A stretch of DNA of 10,583 bases from Planctomycetaceae bacterium (GTDB taxonomy: Bacteria > Planctomycetota > Planctomycetia > Planctomycetales > Planctomycetaceae), in the NCBI GenBank assembly GCA_027080405.1, contig JALWSL010000534.1, positions 1 to 10,583 on the forward strand. The letters run 5' to 3'. The position numbers and the translations under genes were made by a program. This document shows positions 6,057 through 10,583 of the stretch, piece by piece. How positions within the stretch are numbered: position 1 is the stretch's first letter; every line of letters starts with the position of its first letter. Below the pieces are notes generated by a model. The model did not search any database. It worked only from the letters and a program-made list of their open reading frames with translations, and was not told the origin of the DNA.

Positions 6057-6773
6057 ATGTTGAAAATTGCCACCAAATTCGTCCCCAGTTCAACCGATTT
6101 TTTGCGGGCCTGGGTCACCGGTTTTCGATATGCGGAATTCTGGCTCAGTACGGAGTTGTTGCAGGATGTGGCACGTATCATCAAAACGGCCAGAAAATAC
6201 CCGTTGGAATATGTGCCCCATTTTCCAAACAAGAAAAACGACGTCCACTCTGTCAAGAATGCAATAAAGCTGTATGAAGAACTGAACTGCCAGGCAATGG
6301 TGATTCATCAACCGGTGTTCGACGAGTGGAAAGATGAATTTGCGTCGCGCGCCCCGTCGATTCGTCTCGCAGTCGAAAATCACCAGTTGAATGAAAAAGA
6401 GTTCTGGCAGTGGGCAGAAAACAATCCCGGTTTGAATCTTGATGTTGAACATCTCTGGAAGTTCACGCTAAAAGATTGCCCACTGGATCGGGTATTGAAA
6501 TTTTTCAACAAATTTCTGGATCGTTTTGCGGACAAGCTCTATCACATCCATCTACCGGGCTATCTTCCCGGTGAGAGGGAACATCGGCCAATGTACTGCA
6601 GTCGAGAATTCGTATTCGGCGTCTGGGAACTACTGGAAAATATTGAGTACCGCGGTCTGGTTGTCAGTGAAATCAACGCCGAATATCAAACCGAACACGA
6701 TTTGCGCATGGATATTCTACTGTTTGAACTATGGTGGCAAACCCACTGTTACAAATCAGATGGGAAGAAATAA
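6057..6773 (+). CDS. TIM-barrel sugar-phosphate isomerase/epimerase-like protein
   Basis: This is a xylose-isomerase-like / AP-endonuclease-2-like barrel of about 239 residues, probably cytosolic and dependent on a divalent metal. The order of motifs fits the fold: KIATKFVPS as strand 1 followed by FRYAEFW as strand 2, VIHQP (about 81-85), LAVENH with Glu107, LNLDVEH with Asp129 and His132, YHIHLPG with His165 near strand 6-7, and VSEIN with Glu205. The Glu/Asp/His/Glu set is what the superfamily uses to bind metal. The specific reaction cannot be read from the sequence. The frame is open back to 5955, but those residues do not resemble the fold, so the ATG at 6057 is preferred although no good ribosome binding site precedes it. 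It is probably downstream in the same transcript as the protease, but a functional link is not evident. Confidence 0.72.
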   Translation: MLKIATKFVPSSTDFLRAWVTGFRYAEFWLSTELLQDVARIIKTARKYPLEYVPHFPNKKNDVHSVKNAIKLYEELNCQAMVIHQPVFDEWKDEFASRAPSIRLAVENHQLNEKEFWQWAENNPGLNLDVEHLWKFTLKDCPLDRVLKFFNKFLDRFADKLYHIHLPGYLPGEREHRPMYCSREFVFGVWELLENIEYRGLVVSEINAEYQTEHDLRMDILLFELWWQTHCYKSDGKK

Positions 6774-6909
6774 AAGCCGGGCAGATCGCATATCGCCCAC
6801 CTTCTTCCCCAATTAATCGAACTCACTCTACACTGTGACAATCAGTTGCGCCCCGGAATGAAGAGGTCCTTCACCACGTGCTGCAAACAGCAACAGAGCT
6901 GATCCTGAT

Positions 6910-6947
6910 GTAGTTCGTATTTCGTACTACAGATTATTTCTTTTTGT
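6910..6947 (+). terminator. Weak hairpin with T-rich tail between convergent genes
   Basis: GTAGTTCG (6910-6917) and CGTACTAC (6923-6930) form an 8-bp stem with one mismatch around TATTT, followed by AGATTATTTCTTTTT on the plus strand. It could terminate the rightward protease/barrel transcript. The tail overlaps the end of the sulfatase gene on the other strand. The stem is AT-rich and weak. Confidence 0.35.
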
Positions 6948-8595
6948 AATCGGGAGCCGGTTTTCGTCGAGACTGGGGGAAAGTCCCCCACTCAACCACG
7001 CCTATTTCATCGGCGTATTTTTGCCAGCGGTAGACCAGATCCAGCATCAACTTCGGTTTTTCCGCTGCCAAATTATGCAACTCACTGCGATCCTCTTTCA
7101 AATTGTAGAGCTCCCAGGGTTGATTTTCACTGGCAACAATTTTCCAGTCTCCCGAACGCAGCGCCCTGTTTCCTGTATGTTCCCAAAACAGAAACTCATG
7201 TGGCTTTGGCTGTTTATTGTCAAACAGTTCTGCGAAGCTCAGGCCAGAGGGTGAAAGAGTCGGCTCTCCCCGATACTGCTTCGGGTACTGTGCACCGGCG
7301 ACCTCCAATATCGTAGGCAATAAATCGATCACATGTCCGACATGGTCGGTCTGCCGATTCGGATTTCTAATACCTGCTGGCCAATGGGCGATCAACGGAG
7401 TAGAAATTCCCCCCTCGTATGTCCACATCTTGTGCTCCTTGAAGGGAGTATTCGAAGCGTTCGCCCAGCTCACTTCCAGGCAACGATAGGAATCCCGTGC
7501 TCCTGGAGCAGCCCCCGGCTTGTGCCCATCACCACGAACGATGTACTCTGCGGAGGCACCATTATCCGATAAAATCAATATCAACGTATTATCTATCGCG
7601 TTCATCTGTTTGAGCTGATCGACAATCCGACCAACACCAACATCAATTCGGTATATCATCGCGGCATGGGTTGCCATCCGCGCGTCCCATTCATCTTTTT
7701 CCCTGTCGTTGAGAGTATCCCATTTAAGTGCAACAGGATCCTGGGGAGAGAGCTGACAATCAAGCAATCCCATCGCCTTTTGGCGAGCCAGACGCTGCCT
7801 GCGAACCTCATCCCACCCTTGACGATACTTTCCACGAAATCGAGCCACGTCTTCAGCCAGGGCGTGCAATGGGAAATGTGGTGCCGTATGCGCCAGGTAG
7901 AGAAAAAACGGGCGATCTGGGAACTCTCTGGCATGCTCCTTCAATCGTCTGAGAGCCTGATTGGTAAAAGCTGTCGTCACATAATAGTCCGGATCCTTAT
8001 TTCCCGGGCGTTCAATTCTCTGCCGATCATCGAAAAGCAGTTTCGGATTGAAAAAATTGTCCTGCCGAAACATGAAATAGGAATGATCATACCCGCGGGC
8101 CAACGGCCAGGTTTGGTTGTGCATGGGCCCCCTGGCATTCAGGTGCCATTTCCCAACGTGATAACAGCGATACCCGCGAGATTTGAGAAGTTCGGGAATC
8201 ATACGAGCCGTTTGCGGAATATTCCCGGTGTATGCCCGCGGTGCGGCTGGCCCAAAATTCATCGCCATTGCGACCTGATGCTGATACCGCCCGGTCATCA
8301 AGGCAGCTCGCGTAGGCCAACAGCGCGCGGTGTTATAAAACTGGGAAAACCGTAATCCATTGCGAGCCAGGGCATCAATGTTCGGTGTTTCAATCTCTCC
8401 GCCATAACACCCCAAATCGGAAAAGCCCATATCATCCATCAGGATAAGAACAATATTGGGGGGCCCAGACGTCTCAGCAGCACTCACCCCCCTTGCCTGT
8501 AAAAGGAACGCCAGACATAACGCACTGGACGCAAGGATCATGCTGGAGAACCGCGGCGATAAACGTGTTCTATTCGTTACAGTTTCTTCTCTCAT
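6934..8595 (-). CDS. Secreted Cys-type sulfatase (arylsulfatase A-like)
   Basis: This enzyme hydrolyses a sulfate ester and is probably exported to the periplasm or outside. It has 553 residues. The N-terminus has basic residues and a hydrophobic core, with a likely signal cut after GVSA near residue 39. The mature part opens with PNIVLILMDDMGFSDLGCYG, where Asp54 and Asp55 are calcium ligands. The active-site motif is CWPTRAALMTGRY, fitting C-x-[PS]-x-R, with Cys92 as the residue converted to formylglycine and Arg96 next to it. Further catalytic blocks are GKWHL (Lys149, His151), AHTAPH (His236), LSDNG (Asp344, Asn345) and the PFKEHKMWTYEGG region (about 384-396). The C-terminal domain follows after GNRALRSGDWKIV. 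The substrate, which could be an algal or animal sulfated glycan, is not decidable here. GGAG at 8601-8604 supports the ATG. It is the last gene of the DUF1553-DUF1501-sulfatase row, 75 bp after DUF1501. Confidence 0.95.
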   Translation of the reverse strand: MREETVTNRTRLSPRFSSMILASSALCLAFLLQARGVSAAETSGPPNIVLILMDDMGFSDLGCYGGEIETPNIDALARNGLRFSQFYNTARCWPTRAALMTGRYQHQVAMAMNFGPAAPRAYTGNIPQTARMIPELLKSRGYRCYHVGKWHLNARGPMHNQTWPLARGYDHSYFMFRQDNFFNPKLLFDDRQRIERPGNKDPDYYVTTAFTNQALRRLKEHAREFPDRPFFLYLAHTAPHFPLHALAEDVARFRGKYRQGWDEVRRQRLARQKAMGLLDCQLSPQDPVALKWDTLNDREKDEWDARMATHAAMIYRIDVGVGRIVDQLKQMNAIDNTLILILSDNGASAEYIVRGDGHKPGAAPGARDSYRCLEVSWANASNTPFKEHKMWTYEGGISTPLIAHWPAGIRNPNRQTDHVGHVIDLLPTILEVAGAQYPKQYRGEPTLSPSGLSFAELFDNKQPKPHEFLFWEHTGNRALRSGDWKIVASENQPWELYNLKEDRSELHNLAAEKPKLMLDLVYRWQKYADEIGVVEWGTFPQSRRKPAPDYKKK

Positions 8596-8613
8596 TGAAT
8601 CTCCATAAACAGA

Positions 8614-8663
8614 CCGGCAGGCTCACCCTCTGTTACAAACAGTGAGGGTCATCAAACTGCCGG
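8614..8663 (-). other. Long hairpin between the DUF1501 and sulfatase genes
   Basis: Outer arms CCGGCAG (8614-8620) and CTGCCGG (8657-8663) pair perfectly. Inside them ACCCTCTGTT (8625-8634) pairs with AACAGTGAGGGT (8638-8649) through a two-base bulge and a 3-base loop. The structure occupies nearly the whole intercistronic gap on the minus-strand transcript and lies just upstream of the sulfatase ribosome binding site. There is no T-run after it in that direction. It may stabilise or process the mRNA, or partially attenuate sulfatase expression. Confidence 0.55.
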
Positions 8664-8670
8664 AGTGATT

Positions 8671-10113
8671 TTACCCCAATATCTCTTCAAGAACATGAGC
8701 CGGTTCGACGCCGGTCAGTTTCATATCCAAACCTTGCACACGAACGGACAACCGCGATTCATCGATCCCGAGCATATGAAGCATCGTCGCGTGCAGATCA
8801 CGGACATGAACAGGATTCTCAACCGCATTGTAGCCAAGCTCATCAGTGTTGCCGTATGTCGTCCCTCCCTTGATACCACCACCGGTCATCCACATGGAGA
8901 ATCCCTTGATATGGTGATCACGCCCTGCCCCTCCCTTACTTTGCGACATCGGCGTGCGGCCAAATTCACCGCCCCAGATAATCAGCGTATCATCAAGCAT
9001 TCCCCGCTGTTTCAAATCTGTCAATAGTGCCCAGGTCGGTTTATCTGTCAAACCACAACAGATATTCATGTATTTGACCAGCCCCCCATGATGATCCCAG
9101 CCCCGATGATACAGGTGAATAAAACGAACGCCTCTTTCTGCCAATCGACGGGCAAGCAGGCAATTCGAAGCAAACGAACCATCTCCCGGTTTTGCACCGT
9201 ACATTTCAAGGACATGCTTCGGCTCATTGGACAGATCCACCAATTCAGGAACGGATGTCTGCATTTTGAAAGCCATTTCGTATGCGGCAATCCGTGTTTC
9301 AATTTCCGGATTGTGCACCTTCTCCAACCGGTGTTCGTTCAACTGGCGAATGGCATCAATGATTTCACGTTGTTGAGCGTTGGTAATCCCTCCAGGCGGG
9401 CGCACATAATTGACGGGATCGCCGTTGGAATTGAATTCAACTCCCTGATACCGACTCGGAAGAAAACCTGTTCCCCACTGGCGAGAAGCGATCGGCTGAG
9501 GATTCCGACCGCCAACAGATGTCATGACGACAAAACCGGGCAGTTCATCGGTATCCACCCCCAAGCCATAAGTGATCCAGGCTCCCATGGAAGGACGCCC
9601 GGAAATGGCACTGCCCGTATTCATAAAAGTGTGGGCGGGATCGTGATTGATCTGCTCGGTGTGCATCGATTTGATGACGCAAATATCGTCTGCCATTTTT
9701 TGATGCCAAGGCATGAAATCACTGATCAACGTCCCGCTTTTCCCGGAAGCCCGAAATTTGGTCAAATGCCCCTGAACTTTCAACTCCTTGCCCTGTAGCT
9801 GCGCAATAGGTTGGCCAGCCGTGAATGATTCCGGCATCGGTTTGCCGTCCAATTCGTTCAGCTTCGGTTTGTAGTCGAAAGTTTCCAGATGCGATGGCCC
9901 ACCAGCCATGCAAAGAAAGATGACGCGCTTGACGCGAGGTGGGAAATGCGGCAGACCGGGTAGTCCAGGAATCCTTCCCTTGTTTGCATTGGCCTGTGCC
10001 GATTGCTGTTGCTGCATTAAAGAATAGAGCGCCGCTGCCCCGAAGCCCAAACCGCTTCGGGTTAAAAATGTGCGACGCCTCAACAACATTTCCATGTCAT
10101 TCCGGGATTTCAT
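8671..10113 (-). CDS. DUF1501 family protein, Tat-exported
   Basis: DUF1501 proteins belong to the alkaline phosphatase/sulfatase-like superfamily and are abundant in planctomycetes, but their reaction is not established. This one has 480 residues, typical length. The N-terminus has a twin-arginine signal: RRRTFLTRSGLGFGAAAL (residues 12-29), so it should be exported folded through the Tat pathway. Family blocks are IFLCMAGGPSHLETFDYKP (65-83), INHDPAHTFMNTG (155-167), FIHLYHRGWDHHGG (331-344), IIWGGEFGRTP (378-388), GRDHH (397-401) and DLHATMLHMLGID (439-451). The many Asp and His residues fit a metal-dependent site. The start at 10113 is four bases after the stop of the DUF1553 gene, so the two are almost certainly co-translated from one mRNA. 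An in-frame ATG six codons later is an alternative start that would also keep the Tat motif. Confidence 0.95.
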   Translation of the reverse strand: MKSRNDMEMLLRRRTFLTRSGLGFGAAALYSLMQQQQSAQANANKGRIPGLPGLPHFPPRVKRVIFLCMAGGPSHLETFDYKPKLNELDGKPMPESFTAGQPIAQLQGKELKVQGHLTKFRASGKSGTLISDFMPWHQKMADDICVIKSMHTEQINHDPAHTFMNTGSAISGRPSMGAWITYGLGVDTDELPGFVVMTSVGGRNPQPIASRQWGTGFLPSRYQGVEFNSNGDPVNYVRPPGGITNAQQREIIDAIRQLNEHRLEKVHNPEIETRIAAYEMAFKMQTSVPELVDLSNEPKHVLEMYGAKPGDGSFASNCLLARRLAERGVRFIHLYHRGWDHHGGLVKYMNICCGLTDKPTWALLTDLKQRGMLDDTLIIWGGEFGRTPMSQSKGGAGRDHHIKGFSMWMTGGGIKGGTTYGNTDELGYNAVENPVHVRDLHATMLHMLGIDESRLSVRVQGLDMKLTGVEPAHVLEEILG

Positions 10114-10117
10114 GGCT

Positions 10118-10583
10118 CTAATTCCGAGTTGTCGTTTCGTTGAGATTCAGTAGAATGCGGGCGAGTTGTGTCCATGTTGCCAATTCAGTCCGCTCAAGCT
10201 CTTTGGGAATCGAGAATATCCCGACGGTTTGCAACTTTTTCGCCTGTTCAGGATGATTCCTGTAATATTCGAGTTGTCTTTCATAATTCCGCCTGAACAG
10301 TTTTTTTTCGAAACTGTCGGGGCCGCGTGAAAGGGCCACCCGGAAGGCAAAATCGAGCTTTTCATCGAAGTCATCGCCAGCCTCTGTCATTATTCGAAAG
10401 GCAAAAGCCCGAGCAGCTTCAACAAATGTGGGATCATTCAGTAATGCCAACGCGGCCAGCGGAGTATTGGAGCGGGGACGGCGGGCCGTGCATTCCTCCC
10501 GGGAAGGAGCATCAAACGCCTTGAGCATCGGGTGGAGAAACTGCCTTTGCCAGTGCACGTAAACACCCCGACGCCACTGCCGA
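10118..10583 (-). CDS. DUF1553 family protein, C-terminal part (5' end beyond the window)
   Basis: The frame is open to the right edge of the window, so this is the last 154 or so codons. The visible part begins with RRGVYVHWQRQFLHPMLKAF and continues DAPSREECTARRPRSNTPL and ALLNDPTFVEAARAFA, all hallmarks of the DUF1553 C-terminal domain. In full-length planctomycete members this domain usually follows a DUF1549 domain, often with a cytochrome c-like segment at the N-terminus; whether that is so here cannot be seen. The GTG at 10558 is internal. The gene stops with TAG at 10118-10120, four bases before the DUF1501 start. DUF1553 and DUF1501 genes are typically paired in planctomycetes, which suggests that their extracytoplasmic products work together. 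Confidence 0.92.
   Translation of the reverse strand, partial: RQWRRGVYVHWQRQFLHPMLKAFDAPSREECTARRPRSNTPLAALALLNDPTFVEAARAFAFRIMTEAGDDFDEKLDFAFRVALSRGPDSFEKKLFRRNYERQLEYYRNHPEQAKKLQTVGIFSIPKELERTELATWTQLARILLNLNETTTRN

Noticed and set aside
7666..8355. 229-codon plus-strand frame opposite the sulfatase
   Set aside because: It is antisense to a gene with clear catalytic motifs. Its protein shows no domain.
9088..9798. 236-codon plus-strand frame opposite the DUF1501 gene
   Set aside because: It is antisense to conserved DUF1501 blocks, with no motif or ribosome site.
1..10583. Search for CRISPR arrays, tRNA genes, insertion sequences or phage genes
   Set aside because: No regularly spaced repeats, cloverleaf-like sequence, transposase or integrase motifs were seen. 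The window is not an obvious mobile element.

Overview
The window reads as a piece of a Planctomycetota chromosome. The strongest evidence is the cluster at the right end: a DUF1553 protein, a Tat-exported DUF1501 protein and a secreted Cys-type sulfatase in tandem, an arrangement characteristic of planctomycetes. The two-PDZ HtrA-type protease also has a C-terminus that looks planctomycetal. Base composition is moderate and most coding starts are ATG. No tRNA, rRNA, CRISPR array, transposase or prophage gene was seen.

Layout, left to right. (1) Positions 1-276 (+) hold the very acidic C-terminal tail of an unidentified protein, followed by a strong intrinsic terminator at 361-400. (2) A minus-strand PLP-dependent threonine/serine dehydratase-like enzyme lies at 467-1492. 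(3) A minus-strand arsenic resistance operon follows, read right to left from about 4132 to 1681: arsR repressor, ACR3-type arsenite efflux pump, a small Cys-rich protein of unknown function, and a thioredoxin-type arsenate reductase arsC. A near-consensus promoter (TTGACT, 17 bp, TAATAT) sits so close to arsR that its mRNA should be leaderless. (4) A stretch of about 475 bp without a clear gene separates the operon from the rightward genes. (5) On the plus strand are an exported HtrA/DegP-like serine protease with two PDZ domains (4573-5940) and a TIM-barrel protein resembling sugar-phosphate isomerases/epimerases (about 6057-6773). (6) On the minus strand are the sulfatase (6934-8595), the DUF1501 protein (8671-10113) and the end of a DUF1553 protein (10118 to the window edge), transcribed in the order DUF1553, DUF1501, sulfatase.

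How the genes work together. In the ars operon, ArsC would reduce arsenate to arsenite, ACR3 would export arsenite, and ArsR would derepress the operon when it binds As(III). The Cys-rich protein, encoded between pump and reductase with a strong ribosome binding site, is the least explained member and the best candidate for something new. The DUF1553/DUF1501/sulfatase set probably acts outside the cytoplasm on sulfated organic matter. The roles of the DUF proteins are not established, and the sulfatase substrate cannot be read from the sequence.

All functional calls rest on motif and family recognition by eye. No database search or structure prediction was run.
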